A stretch of 64,000 bases of DNA from Thermoprotei archaeon (GTDB lineage Archaea; Thermoproteota; Thermoprotei_A; Sulfolobales; Acidilobaceae). The stretch lies in NCBI GenBank assembly GCA_029335875.2, contig JARJMZ020000036.1, forward strand, positions 1-64,000, given 5' to 3'. A program made the position numbers and the translations under genes. Below the pieces are notes generated by a model that saw nothing but the letters and a program-made list of their open reading frames with translations, was not told the DNA's origin and ran no database searches. This document shows positions 53,754-62,501 of the stretch, one piece after another (the stretch's first letter is position 1; each line of letters begins with the position of its first letter).

Positions 53754-54335
53754 CTACTCTCCACGATGCTTTACAAACTCGTAATACACGAGGTTCTGGT
53801 ATGTCTCGCCATCAACCTCGATCGACAGGGCTTTCACAGTCTTATTTCCGACCCCAACAACAGTCACTCTATCTCCCTCTTCAATAAGGTCGTGATAGAG
53901 CCAGCCTCCATATACTAGGGTCCCATCAATTGTTCTAACGTAAACTCCTTTAATAGTAACATTGTATGTTTTACCGTCATCTCCCTGAACTACTATGACA
54001 TGCCTCTTATCGATCTTACCGATAACCTCGCCGGTTATCTTAACGGCTTTACTAAAGTCTTCAAACTTATGTGCTCTCGGTGGTTCCACTTCTTCGCTAA
54101 TGGGGATCGAATGCTTGTTATGATGCTCTTCACTCATATGGTGCATGTCGCAATGCATACTACCCATCTGATAACTGGACATCATTCCATTAAATGGACC
54201 CCAACCCATTGCTGCAGCTTTCCCAGCATAGTTTAGCCATTGAGCCCCTAAGGTTACTCCAGCGCTTAGGGTTGCCAGCACTACTAGGGCGAGCCCTAGA
54301 CCTACCAGGTACTTCCCGTAGCTCATTCTCTTCAC
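53754..54335 (-). CDS. Exported Met/His-rich protein with OB-like domain (metal-binding candidate)
   Basis: The 193-residue protein has a signal-like helix (8-31), then residues 43-74 hold a dense run of Met and His (for example GSMHCDMHHMSEEHHNKH). A beta domain follows with KITGEVIGKIDKRHVIVVQG, like a small OB fold. The Met/His segment suits Cu(I), Cu(II) or Zn binding outside the cell. It is preceded by a TATA box and a palindrome. No homologue recognised. Confidence 0.65.
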   Translation of the reverse strand: MKRMSYGKYLVGLGLALVVLATLSAGVTLGAQWLNYAGKAAAMGWGPFNGMMSSYQMGSMHCDMHHMSEEHHNKHSIPISEEVEPPRAHKFEDFSKAVKITGEVIGKIDKRHVIVVQGDDGKTYNVTIKGVYVRTIDGTLVYGGWLYHDLIEEGDRVTVVGVGNKTVKALSIEVDGETYQNLVYYEFVKHRGE

Positions 54336-54355
54336 CTCACATCCTTAGTTGAAGT

Positions 54356-54396
54356 TTGAGTTTAGTGTTTAAAAGGTAAACTCACCTGAAGTGAGT
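54356..54396 (-). promoter_or_regulatory. TATA box and palindrome upstream of the Met/His-rich gene
   Basis: On the minus strand CCTTTTAAAC (about 54367-54377) is a TATA element. Directly upstream of it lies ACTCAC-CTGAA-GTGAGT (54380-54396), a perfect 6-base inverted repeat at the BRE position, where a repressor would block TFB/TBP. A candidate operator for a metal- or redox-responsive regulator. Confidence 0.5.
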
Positions 54397-54504
54397 GTTA
54401 AGTTCTTCCAAGCTTGTTTGAGGGTGTTATTGGGTATTCACTTAGGGTGAGCGTTATGGGGTGCGCCTTTCTTTTAAGTTTGAGCTCCACCAACAATTTA
54501 GGGT

Positions 54505-55056
54505 GTGGGGCCTGTGGACGTTACCTCCTATATTATAGGGTTTGCCGGGTTCGCCTCCGCCATATTCTACCTAGTATCTTCTATTTCACTGTTACGCCTC
54601 TACTACATGTTGGGGGGCGAGCTGTGGCTCCGGCTCTCCCTAGGGTTTGCCTTTCTTTGTTTAAGCCAGGCTGCAATGGTTTTCTCTTTGACCGTGTGGG
54701 ATGCTAGGCTCTCCTACGCCCTCTACTCTTCAGCTCCAGCCCTTGCACTTTCAGGCTTCTACATGTTATGGTCTTCTAGGAGGCTCCCCGAGGCTCGCCT
54801 AGCCGCCTCCCCCCTAGTCCTAGCCCCCGCACTACTCGACCTACTAGCCTCAGCCTTCGCCCTCACACTATCGAGGAAGCTTAAAGGGTATGCTAGGGGG
54901 GGCTTTAGCCTCATAGCTTTAGCCCATGCTCTCAGAGCTTTAGGGGTTCTAGCACCCCCAGGCCCCCTCCCCGTAATAATACTGGTTACCGCAGAGATCG
55001 TGAGGGCCTTCGGAGCCCTAATTATGGCTGCCGGGTACGTGAGGAGGTTATTATGA
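54505..55056 (+). CDS. Polytopic membrane protein (hypothetical)
   Basis: The 183-residue protein has six or seven hydrophobic helices and few charges apart from short basic loops (SSRRLPEAR, SRKLKG). No family motif is recognised. Starts at GTG 54505 or 54514. Its last codons overlap the ATG of the winged-helix gene by 4 bases, a pairing common for archaeal membrane sensor/regulator couples. Confidence 0.65.
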   Translation: MGPVDVTSYIIGFAGFASAIFYLVSSISLLRLYYMLGGELWLRLSLGFAFLCLSQAAMVFSLTVWDARLSYALYSSAPALALSGFYMLWSSRRLPEARLAASPLVLAPALLDLLASAFALTLSRKLKGYARGGFSLIALAHALRALGVLAPPGPLPVIILVTAEIVRAFGALIMAAGYVRRLL

Positions 55057-55328
55057 AGAGGAGGAGTAGAATAGCGATAATAATGGACATACTATCATAC
55101 ATTGAAAGCGAGGGAGGGGAGGCGCTAGCAACGAGGACGGCCCAGGCTACAGGGCTAGCCTACGACAGGCTAATAGAGCTGTTAGAGGAGCTCGAAAAGA
55201 AAGGTATAATAGAAATGATTGCAGACGAGAAATCTAGAAGAGTAATATTAACCAGAAAAGGTAGAGCGCTACTCTCCAAGTTAAGAGATGTAGAAGGCTT
55301 TCTAAGAGATCTAGGCATACAACTCTAA
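55053..55328 (+). CDS. Winged-helix DNA-binding protein
   Basis: The 91-residue protein fits a compact wHTH: helix 1 RIAIIMDILSYIES, recognition region ATRTAQATGLAYDRLIELLEEL, then the wing IIEMIADEKSRRVILTRKG and a final helix. This is the common archaeal single-domain regulator plan. Overlap with the membrane protein gene implies coordinated control. Target unknown; the palindrome at 54380 is within 700 bases. Confidence 0.82.
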   Translation: MKRRSRIAIIMDILSYIESEGGEALATRTAQATGLAYDRLIELLEELEKKGIIEMIADEKSRRVILTRKGRALLSKLRDVEGFLRDLGIQL

Positions 55329-55338
55329 AACTCCAAAA

Positions 55339-55623
55339 TTAGGTTGGGCCGGCGTTTCTCCTTCTAAATAAGACTGCAACCCCAAGCCCTAAGACCGCCC
55401 CCACTAGAAGTATGAGGCCAGCTATCAAACTTCTACCAGGTTCAAAACCCTTAGGGACAGGGGTTATGGTTTGCGCTGTTTCCTTGGTAACAACTACAGT
55501 TAGAGGGGGGCTTTCACCTCTTAGATAGCCGTCCGCCGGTTCTACAACAGCTTTAAGCATGTGACTTCCTTCTTGGAGGGGTGTGTATAGGGTGGCCGAG
55601 CTCCCCGGAGGCTCGCACAGCAA
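55339..55623 (-). pseudogene. 3' fragment of a membrane-anchored surface protein
   Basis: The 94-residue frame encodes an Ig-like strand pattern (LYTPLQEGSHMLKAVVEP, GESPPLTVVV), a spacer, one membrane helix and a final RRRNAGPT. That is the C-terminal end of a secreted, membrane-anchored protein. Its upstream part is absent: the sequence changes into the oppositely oriented fragment near 55590. Probably a remnant left by rearrangement. Confidence 0.55.
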
Positions 55624-56212
55624 GCTGCTATTCTATGATGAGGCACTCCTAGTCCTGGGTAGCGAGAAGGTTTCAAAATACTATCGACACGTGATGTACG
55701 TGTTAGACTTGGATTTGAACGTTACCGGCAGGTATATCCTGTCAGCAGATGTTGAGGCGGACTCCTACTTCACCATAGGGAAAGCCAGCATCGAAAACAG
55801 TATACTTTACGTTGCCGGCATAAATAAGAGGCCTGGAAACTTCCAGTGGACCATGTACTCCATAGCTTTAAAACCCCAACTCTTAACAGTAACCGTAACA
55901 ACAACCATAACAGAAACAAAAACGGAAACAGTCAGAGAGACGATGACGACAACAATAACAAAGACAGAACCAAAAACAGAAACAACAACACAGACAACAA
56001 CCCGGACAGTAACAGCCTTAGAAACTAAAATAATGACAACAACTCAAAAAGAAACTGTTAAAACAACGGAAACATTAGAGGTTACAAAGGAAATAACAAA
56101 AACAGAAACAACAACAAGAGAAATAATACCAACAACGCCCCTAGTTGCAGCGTCCATAGCCTTAATAGTGCTAGCTATATCGCTAGTCATACTGTTGAGA
56201 GGTAGGAAGTGA
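55583..56212 (+). pseudogene. 3' fragment of a Thr-rich stalked surface protein
   Basis: The 209-residue frame opens inside a beta-propeller-like domain (KLLFYDEALLVLGS, RHVMYVLDLDLNVTG) without signal peptide. A long Thr/Glu/Lys-rich stalk (about 100-180) and a membrane helix follow, ending LLRGRK. Crenarchaeal surface proteins have such tails. The lack of an N-terminus and the 41-base overlap with the opposite fragment point to truncation at about 55590. GTG at 55583 could still allow translation. Confidence 0.5.
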
Positions 56213-56214
56213 GT

Positions 56215-57336
56215 TTATAGGTTCTTCCTCAGCTCCTCGTAGTTTTTAATCGCATCTTCCGAGACTGTTTCTTCTGGGGCTCCCCCGAATCTCACTTTTT
56301 CATATGATAGTGTTATCTTCTTGAAGGGTTCCGCTAGGTGGCCTAGGAGGTTTTTGACTGTTTCCACGTATTCTCTATGTGTTAATGTGTTTTTCATGTA
56401 GACTTTCGTTTTCCCCTCAACTAGCTTAACGGATTCCCAGTATAGTTTGAGTGTGCCTGTAAGCCCCTCCATCTTCGGCAGCCATGGCCTCTTAGGGCTT
56501 CCCGTGATTCTAGGCGCTATGTTGAGGGCTGCGTAGATAGCTCCTGCTATGATTGTTATGGTTATTAATAGTATTAACATGCTTATAGGCGTCTCGGGTA
56601 TTGTGAAGCTTAATGTTGGCATTGACCTTCTTTGTGCCCGGTATTTAGGGTTTTCTAGGGCTAGGCTCGGTATCCCGTGTTTGCCCCCATATTTCTCCCA
56701 TATGTTTTGGGCCATGTTTATGAGCTCCTCTATGACGTTCTTGTTCTTAGTTATTAGCTTAGCGGCTTCTTCCACCTGCTCTTTTGATATTTGCTGTAGG
56801 GTGTTTTTATCTCCCGTGTTACCAGCTATCCTCTTTAGGAGTTCTAGGACGGCCATGTACCCGGAGTCTGAGAGTCTTCCAGTGTTTTTGGATTCCCGGG
56901 CTTTGTCTAGTGTGCTGGCTAAAGTTGAGGGGTCTATAACGCCCTCTTTTACAATATCTTCTAGCATACTTCTAAGCTCCGGGTCTTCTATTAGCGCTAG
57001 GAGCTCTTCAAAGCCTAAAGATTTGAGTGTTCCATAGTCGAGGCCCGCGGAGCTCTCCAAGGCCCTATCAATCATGCTAGCTATGATCCTGTTATCGTAG
57101 AGGCAGTCTAGACTATCGCAGTTCTCCAGCCTAGATGCTGCATCCTGGATCGAGGTGTTTCCAGAGATTAAAGCTAGGCTCTTAAAGAGCCTCATAAGAC
57201 TCTCCAAGTCCCCCACATCATATGGAAACCCTAGAGTGTGCAGGCGCTCCGCCACTATTTCGCTCTCAGCCGAGACTGTTAAACTGAGAGCTAGCATCGC
57301 CGCGACTATTAAAGCCTGAATATAAGCTAGCTTCAA
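56215..57336 (-). CDS. DUF4129-like membrane protein, last gene of MoxR operon
   Basis: The 373-residue protein has a signal peptide (1-23), a helical extracytoplasmic region to about 240, one membrane helix (about 250-272) and a cytoplasmic tail with LTHREYVETVKNLLGHLAEP, which resembles DUF4129. In bacteria this domain ends transglutaminase-like proteins found with MoxR and DUF58. The TTG at 57336 overlaps the previous gene by 4 bases. Confidence 0.72.
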   Translation of the reverse strand: MKLAYIQALIVAAMLALSLTVSAESEIVAERLHTLGFPYDVGDLESLMRLFKSLALISGNTSIQDAASRLENCDSLDCLYDNRIIASMIDRALESSAGLDYGTLKSLGFEELLALIEDPELRSMLEDIVKEGVIDPSTLASTLDKARESKNTGRLSDSGYMAVLELLKRIAGNTGDKNTLQQISKEQVEEAAKLITKNKNVIEELINMAQNIWEKYGGKHGIPSLALENPKYRAQRRSMPTLSFTIPETPISMLILLITITIIAGAIYAALNIAPRITGSPKRPWLPKMEGLTGTLKLYWESVKLVEGKTKVYMKNTLTHREYVETVKNLLGHLAEPFKKITLSYEKVRFGGAPEETVSEDAIKNYEELRKNL

Positions 57337-58454
57337 GGCGCTACACCCACGAGCACCAGTATCAGCTTCACCATATCAAATAGAGTAGTATAGTATCCCA
57401 GCATAATATTTTTAAGGGCTTCATCAACCCTCGAAGGGCTCAACCCGTCAGCCCCAGGGTTCCAGTAGCCAGCCACATAGGCTAGACCATATAACAACAC
57501 TATCAATAAAGCCCCTAAAATAACATTCCACGGGCCGGGCTCAGCCTCATCAAACCTGGTGAGGAGCCTTGTTAGTATACGCCAGACTACGGCGAGCACT
57601 AGGAGCGATGAAGCCCACCTAGCTAAAACACCCATTATAGGGTCTTCAGATATAAACCCAAACTTTGACAAGTTCAATAAAACAAGATAGTATATTGGGG
57701 GCGAGAGGGCTAGCGAGATAACCATGTTCCTAAGAGATGAGAGGGGGGGCTTAATTGGGGCTTCGAAGTCCATGTCCCTCAAAACTTTAACAGCTACGAG
57801 CTTGGAAGGTTTAACATAGGATATTAGGGTCTCAGCTAAAGCCTCAGAGAACAAGTATAAACCTAGAGCCATGAAGCCGACTAATATGACTACACCCACA
57901 GGGTTAATAGTGAAAAAGTCGACTAGCGGGTCGAGGACGGGCTTGTCAAGCCTCACACCCCTGAGAGCGGAGATGTAGCCCCAGAGAAGGATACCGGAAT
58001 AGTATGAAGCTAAAACCACTAGCACCATAATACTGGAATAGCCCATAGCAAGAACAAGAAACGGGGAAACATTAAACCTGAAAGAATAGAGTTGCCCAGC
58101 CCTCCAGCCTTCACTGAAAACACTCAAAGCCCCATAAAAGAATATGGGGAGCACGTAAACGGCGCTCAACAAAACCCCATAGTCGCCTCTAAAAGCGTGT
58201 ATAATAAGAGACAAAGCGTAAGCCACAGGGCTACTATAGATTATAGCAGGTACTAGGAGTAGTGTCGAAAAAACAAGGTAGAAAACGTTAAGAATAACCT
58301 TAAAATCAACCCCCAAAGGAGGCCAGCTAGCAAAATTGAAACCTGCAATTGTTGGGAGCTCCGCTATCAACAAGCTTAGATTATAGTAGAGCAGGGGCGT
58401 CGCGAGGATCGCGGATGCTATAAGCGATATTGTTAGAGTATATGTGCTCCTCAA
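57333..58454 (-). CDS. Polytopic membrane protein of MoxR operon
   Basis: The 373-residue protein has about eight hydrophobic helices spread over its whole length and no recognised motif. It overlaps both neighbours by 4 bases, so it belongs to the MoxR-DUF58 unit and may be its membrane core. TTG at 58454. Confidence 0.75.
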   Translation of the reverse strand: MRSTYTLTISLIASAILATPLLYYNLSLLIAELPTIAGFNFASWPPLGVDFKVILNVFYLVFSTLLLVPAIIYSSPVAYALSLIIHAFRGDYGVLLSAVYVLPIFFYGALSVFSEGWRAGQLYSFRFNVSPFLVLAMGYSSIMVLVVLASYYSGILLWGYISALRGVRLDKPVLDPLVDFFTINPVGVVILVGFMALGLYLFSEALAETLISYVKPSKLVAVKVLRDMDFEAPIKPPLSSLRNMVISLALSPPIYYLVLLNLSKFGFISEDPIMGVLARWASSLLVLAVVWRILTRLLTRFDEAEPGPWNVILGALLIVLLYGLAYVAGYWNPGADGLSPSRVDEALKNIMLGYYTTLFDMVKLILVLVGVAP

Positions 58455-59785
58455 GCTAGACCCCTCACTGTTTCAAGTTTGGAAATTATCTTAGCGGCTG
58501 CGTCCCACGGGGTTACTGGGACTGCTTTAATCCCTTCCCTCCTGAGCTCCCTAACTTTATCATATGCCTTTCTAGTATCTTCATAAGTTTTAATCCTATA
58601 GACTGCTCTCTCGAAGGCTTTCAACTTCTCGATCCCGTATAGGTGAGGTATTATTATGAAAGAGTGGAGTGTGCACGCTTTTAACGATTGGAGTTTTTTA
58701 AACTGGCGGCTGTATTTTTCTGTTCCTTCCACGGTGTTTATTAGGATCACGTTAACCTTTTCTCTTGAGGGTGTCGAGGCTAACAGTTTCCCTACCAGCT
58801 GTTCTGGGCTTATGCCGCTTTCGGGGTTTTCCGTGGAGCCTATTATACTATCATAGTCTATGTTGGAGAGGGCGTCTGCAACCCTCCTATAGCCCTTCCA
58901 TCCCCTTTCAAGCCTTCCACCCAATGTTTTGCCGTTGCTCACTACTAGGAGGCCTACATAGTCTCCTTTACTAGCTAGATGCCTAGCTATTGTAACCGTT
59001 ATTCTAGCTATGTGTTCCAGGGGCGTGCTGAGCTGCGGCCCATATAGCATGCTCTTATCAGCCAGTATTAGGAAGAGCGTGTGCAAAGTTGACTCCCTCT
59101 CAAACTCTTTAACAGCCATCCTACCCTTAGCTAGAGCCTTCCAGTAAACCCTCCTAACCTCATCCCCAGGCTTATAATCTCTCGTAGCGTAAAACTCTGA
59201 ACCCTCCCCAGGTCTTCTAGCCCTAGAGAGCCCCACACTCCTCGAGATCTCGAGGAGAACTCTCCTGAGGCTCTCATCTTCCCTAGGCTTAACTTTAACC
59301 TCCACAGGATCCCCGAGGGTTAGCTCGAGCCCCCTGAAGAAGCCGAACAAGTCTCTTAGGACAGCCTTAAGGGGGCCAATCTTATGCTTGCCCACCCTGG
59401 CTAGGAGCTCCGCCCTGTATTTGACACACTCTCTTGGGGGTATAACTGTCAACCCCCCAGGAGAGCCTCTCACAAGCTTTAAATAGCTAGGGTAAACTAG
59501 GGAGACCTCCACTAGAGCTATAGGTATCCAGGAGTTGTTACACACATTATACTCCACTGTTAAAGGCTTACCCTCGACAGACCCCTTAACGTCAACATAA
59601 ACTCTACACGCGGAGAGCGAGGTTTGAGCCACAGCATTGTAAACCCTGAGAGCTGCCAGGAAGCCTATGAGAGTGAGACCTAAAGCTCCAGAGTCCACAG
59701 CCCAGAACACGTCTAAGGCTATGAGAGCCGAGGCTACCAGTATAATGGCTGAGACCCTCCCCGTTGAAGCTACAATCCCACTCAT
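58451..59785 (-). CDS. DUF58-domain membrane protein
   Basis: The 444-residue protein begins with two membrane helices (about 10-45). A beta domain follows, then the DUF58 signature GEGSEFYATRDYKPGDEVRR-VYWKALAKGRMAVKEFE near residue 200, leading into a vWA-like fold. DUF58 proteins nearly always accompany MoxR ATPases, as here. They are thought to aid assembly of membrane or secreted complexes. ATG at 59785. Confidence 0.9.
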   Translation of the reverse strand: MSGIVASTGRVSAIILVASALIALDVFWAVDSGALGLTLIGFLAALRVYNAVAQTSLSACRVYVDVKGSVEGKPLTVEYNVCNNSWIPIALVEVSLVYPSYLKLVRGSPGGLTVIPPRECVKYRAELLARVGKHKIGPLKAVLRDLFGFFRGLELTLGDPVEVKVKPREDESLRRVLLEISRSVGLSRARRPGEGSEFYATRDYKPGDEVRRVYWKALAKGRMAVKEFERESTLHTLFLILADKSMLYGPQLSTPLEHIARITVTIARHLASKGDYVGLLVVSNGKTLGGRLERGWKGYRRVADALSNIDYDSIIGSTENPESGISPEQLVGKLLASTPSREKVNVILINTVEGTEKYSRQFKKLQSLKACTLHSFIIIPHLYGIEKLKAFERAVYRIKTYEDTRKAYDKVRELRREGIKAVPVTPWDAAAKIISKLETVRGLA

Positions 59786-61182
59786 ACAGTCCTCTCCTCT
59801 AAACCTTTAACCTCCATGAGGGAGACTCCGAGAGCCCTTAGCACGCTCTCACTTAACTCTATAGACTCTCTACAGACTCTACCCCAGAAGACTATTGGGG
59901 GCCACAATGTCTTACCTAGAGCCCTCCTATAATACTTGTTCATGAACCGCCAGTATTCCCTGGCCTTAGCCCCTTCCACCCCCCTGGATTCTAGTACTTT
60001 CACAGCATCCTCAGACTCTAAGCTAGCCCCTGTCAGCGATTTGAGGACCCCGTCGACAATAGAGTAGAGCGTTAGAAAATCCCTCTTGCCCAGCCTGGCC
60101 CCCTCCGCTAATATCCTCCCGCTAAGCTCTCCATAACCATACCAATCTACCTCCCTGACATCTTCTAGGAACGCGTCGGGCACCCTCTCTATCTTACTCA
60201 TTAACATGAGGGTTAAAGCTAGAACTGAAAAGATCATCAGAATACCCCCTAATGAAACGTCTCTCGACAAGCTTAACACGAGATTGTTAATGTAGTTTAA
60301 CAGGGGGGGCAGCCACGTTGAAGGGTGTATAGCGTTCGCTATTATAGTGGCGAGGAACGAGCTGGGATCTATAAGGGCGGCCTTCCGAGGGTCCCTCATG
60401 TATTCAAGGGCCTTCATAGGCTCTAAACCCTGATACTTGGAAGCCTCAAGGTATACTGTACACTCGCCCCCACAGAGGTGCGTTACAGTAGAGGATAGGA
60501 AGCTCTTGTAAGGCTCGCTGGCATTAGACTGGAGAACCTGGTTGAGGAATATAGACCCATCCCCTAAAACCACAGCTTTAAAGGAGCCCATATCCTCGTA
60601 GTAAGCGTAAGCCTCTCCGGCTAGCAGATCCCAGCCAATAAGCGTGGGGGCCCCCTTAGTGGTTAGCGTTGAAGCCTTATCTAAGGCTAGTAACCCCCGC
60701 CATCCCCATGGCGTCTCAATGCTAACAATGGGATGGGGGTTTGGGCTTAGCGCTCCCTGAATCCTTATCGTGGAGTTGAGGGCTTCGAGGATCCTGTTGG
60801 AGCTGCCAGTCTCATCCCCTATGATTAAAGCTATCTCTTTGCATTTATCCCTAAACCCTCTTATGGCCTCCACGTCTCCCTGGGTATACTGGATCTCGGG
60901 GGATACTATGATTATTAAGGCTTTAGAGCAGTTGGCCAGCTGAGCTAGAGCCTGAGACCAGTTATAAACTGGGGTCACTGTGTAGTTGCTGGATAACATA
61001 GAATATAAGCTGTGGGCCCCGAAAGGCCCCCTGTTAAACGGGTGGGCCCCAACAGTTACAGGGATAGATATAGGCCCCTTCTCCAGGACAGCTACTAGCC
61101 CCACTAGTGTCAACGCTAGCAGGAGCACGCCTGAAGCTAGTAGAAGCTTCCTTCTACCCCTCTCCTTGAAACCCCCCTTCAT
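59782..61182 (-). CDS. DUF4350-domain membrane protein
   Basis: The ATG at 61182 lies just after the stop of the upstream small gene and gives 466 residues; a longer frame to 61227 would overlap that gene. It has a membrane helix near 15-33, the DUF4350 pattern NRGPFGAHSLYSML, an Asp/Glu-containing fold (SPEIQYTQGDVEAIRGF) and a second membrane helix near 320. DUF4350 is a usual partner in MoxR/DUF58 operons. Confidence 0.85.
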   Translation of the reverse strand: MKGGFKERGRRKLLLASGVLLLALTLVGLVAVLEKGPISIPVTVGAHPFNRGPFGAHSLYSMLSSNYTVTPVYNWSQALAQLANCSKALIIIVSPEIQYTQGDVEAIRGFRDKCKEIALIIGDETGSSNRILEALNSTIRIQGALSPNPHPIVSIETPWGWRGLLALDKASTLTTKGAPTLIGWDLLAGEAYAYYEDMGSFKAVVLGDGSIFLNQVLQSNASEPYKSFLSSTVTHLCGGECTVYLEASKYQGLEPMKALEYMRDPRKAALIDPSSFLATIIANAIHPSTWLPPLLNYINNLVLSLSRDVSLGGILMIFSVLALTLMLMSKIERVPDAFLEDVREVDWYGYGELSGRILAEGARLGKRDFLTLYSIVDGVLKSLTGASLESEDAVKVLESRGVEGAKAREYWRFMNKYYRRALGKTLWPPIVFWGRVCRESIELSESVLRALGVSLMEVKGLEERTV

Positions 61183-61183
61183 G

Positions 61184-61438
61184 CTATCGGCCTTTCTCAC
61201 CCTCGGACTCCCCTTTAGACATGGCATAAACGTAGGCTGAGAGCCTCAGAGCATATAGTGAGGCTGAGAGGAGGGTGAAACCCGCAAGGGCTGATAGTAG
61301 GGATGTCGCCACGTAACCCCGCTCCATATACCCTAGAGACCATAATATGAAGAGGATCGAGGCGACGGCTAATACTATGGATAAGCCTATATAGATGATC
61401 CACCTGGCGGTCTCGCTTATCTTAAACCTTGAGGTCAC
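61184..61438 (-). CDS. Small two-helix membrane protein of MoxR operon
   Basis: The 84-residue protein has two membrane helices (about 11-33 and 43-66) and a polar tail (SKGESEGEKGR). It lies 11 bases after moxR and one base before the DUF4350 start. Unknown family; operon membership supports it as real. Confidence 0.75.
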   Translation of the reverse strand: MTSRFKISETARWIIYIGLSIVLAVASILFILWSLGYMERGYVATSLLSALAGFTLLSASLYALRLSAYVYAMSKGESEGEKGR

Positions 61439-61449
61439 CGACCCCCACC

Positions 61450-62391
61450 TTAAGGTCTTGGCACGGGCACTTTAACTAGAATATCCTTAACTATAGACTC
61501 GGGCCTCACCCCTTCAACCTCATACTCCGGCTTCACTATCAGCCTGTGGGATAGAGCTGGTGTAGATGCTGCCTTAATATCGTCGGGTATAACGTAGCTT
61601 CTCCCATCTATGTATGCTAGAGCCTTAGCTAGCCTCACTATAGCTATGCCAGCTCTCGGCGACCCTCCCAATCTAACTGCCGGGTGTTTTCTAGACTCCT
61701 CCACTATGTTAGCAACATACTCGTATATAGAGTCGTCAACCCTAACTGAGATAACCTCTCTAACAGCCTGGAGCACCCTTTCCCTGTCAACTATGGGCTT
61801 AAGGCTCCTCACAGCTTCTTCAATCTCGTCAGACCTCTTCAAAACATCTATAAACCCCTTATGCGAGGGGTAGTCTACATCTACCTTAGCTAGGAACCTG
61901 TCAACCTGAGCCTCTGGGAGGGGGAAAACACCCTCAAACTCTATAGGGTTCTGGGTTGCTATAACTATGAAAGGCTCCTCCAGGGGCATAGTAACCCCTT
62001 CAATGGTGACCTGCCTCTCCTGCATAGCCTCTAGGAGCGCCGACTGGGTCCTTGGGGAAGCCCTGTTGATCTCGTCGACGAGAACTATGTTAGCAAATAT
62101 GGGGCCCAATCTTAGCTTAAACTCTCCACTCTTCTGGTCATAAACATAGCCCCCTGTTATATCGCTAGGTAGGAGGTCTGGGGTCATCTGTATCCTTTTA
62201 AAACTTAAGCCCAGGAGGGATGCTATTGTTTTAGCTGTAAGAGTCTTAGCAACACCCGGAACCCCCTCAAGGAGAACATGGCCTCTAGCGAGTAGGGACG
62301 CTAGTATAAACCTCACCTCATTATCTCTCTCTACGAGGATCTTACTAGCAACACTCGTAACCTCCGAGAGGAACGTCAAAGGGAAAACCAC
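61450..62391 (-). CDS. MoxR-family AAA ATPase
   Basis: The 313-residue AAA+ protein has Walker [15 protein letters not shown] near residue 42, Walker [21 protein letters not shown], sensor [20 protein letters not shown] and the C-terminal lid [16 protein letters not shown]. MoxR ATPases are thought to remodel or activate partner proteins through MIDAS/vWA domains, here the DUF58 protein. First gene of its operon, GTG at 62391. Confidence 0.94.
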   Translation of the reverse strand: MVFPLTFLSEVTSVASKILVERDNEVRFILASLLARGHVLLEGVPGVAKTLTAKTIASLLGLSFKRIQMTPDLLPSDITGGYVYDQKSGEFKLRLGPIFANIVLVDEINRASPRTQSALLEAMQERQVTIEGVTMPLEEPFIVIATQNPIEFEGVFPLPEAQVDRFLAKVDVDYPSHKGFIDVLKRSDEIEEAVRSLKPIVDRERVLQAVREVISVRVDDSIYEYVANIVEESRKHPAVRLGGSPRAGIAIVRLAKALAYIDGRSYVIPDDIKAASTPALSHRLIVKPEYEVEGVRPESIVKDILVKVPVPRP

Positions 62392-62501
62392 CTCATGCCA
62401 CGCTTAAATTAGCTCCCAGAACGCCTTAATAAATTTAAATCCAAATCAGTTACAAGCTACTATTTAACTTTCAATGATAATTAGTCATAATGGGGCTCCA
62501 A

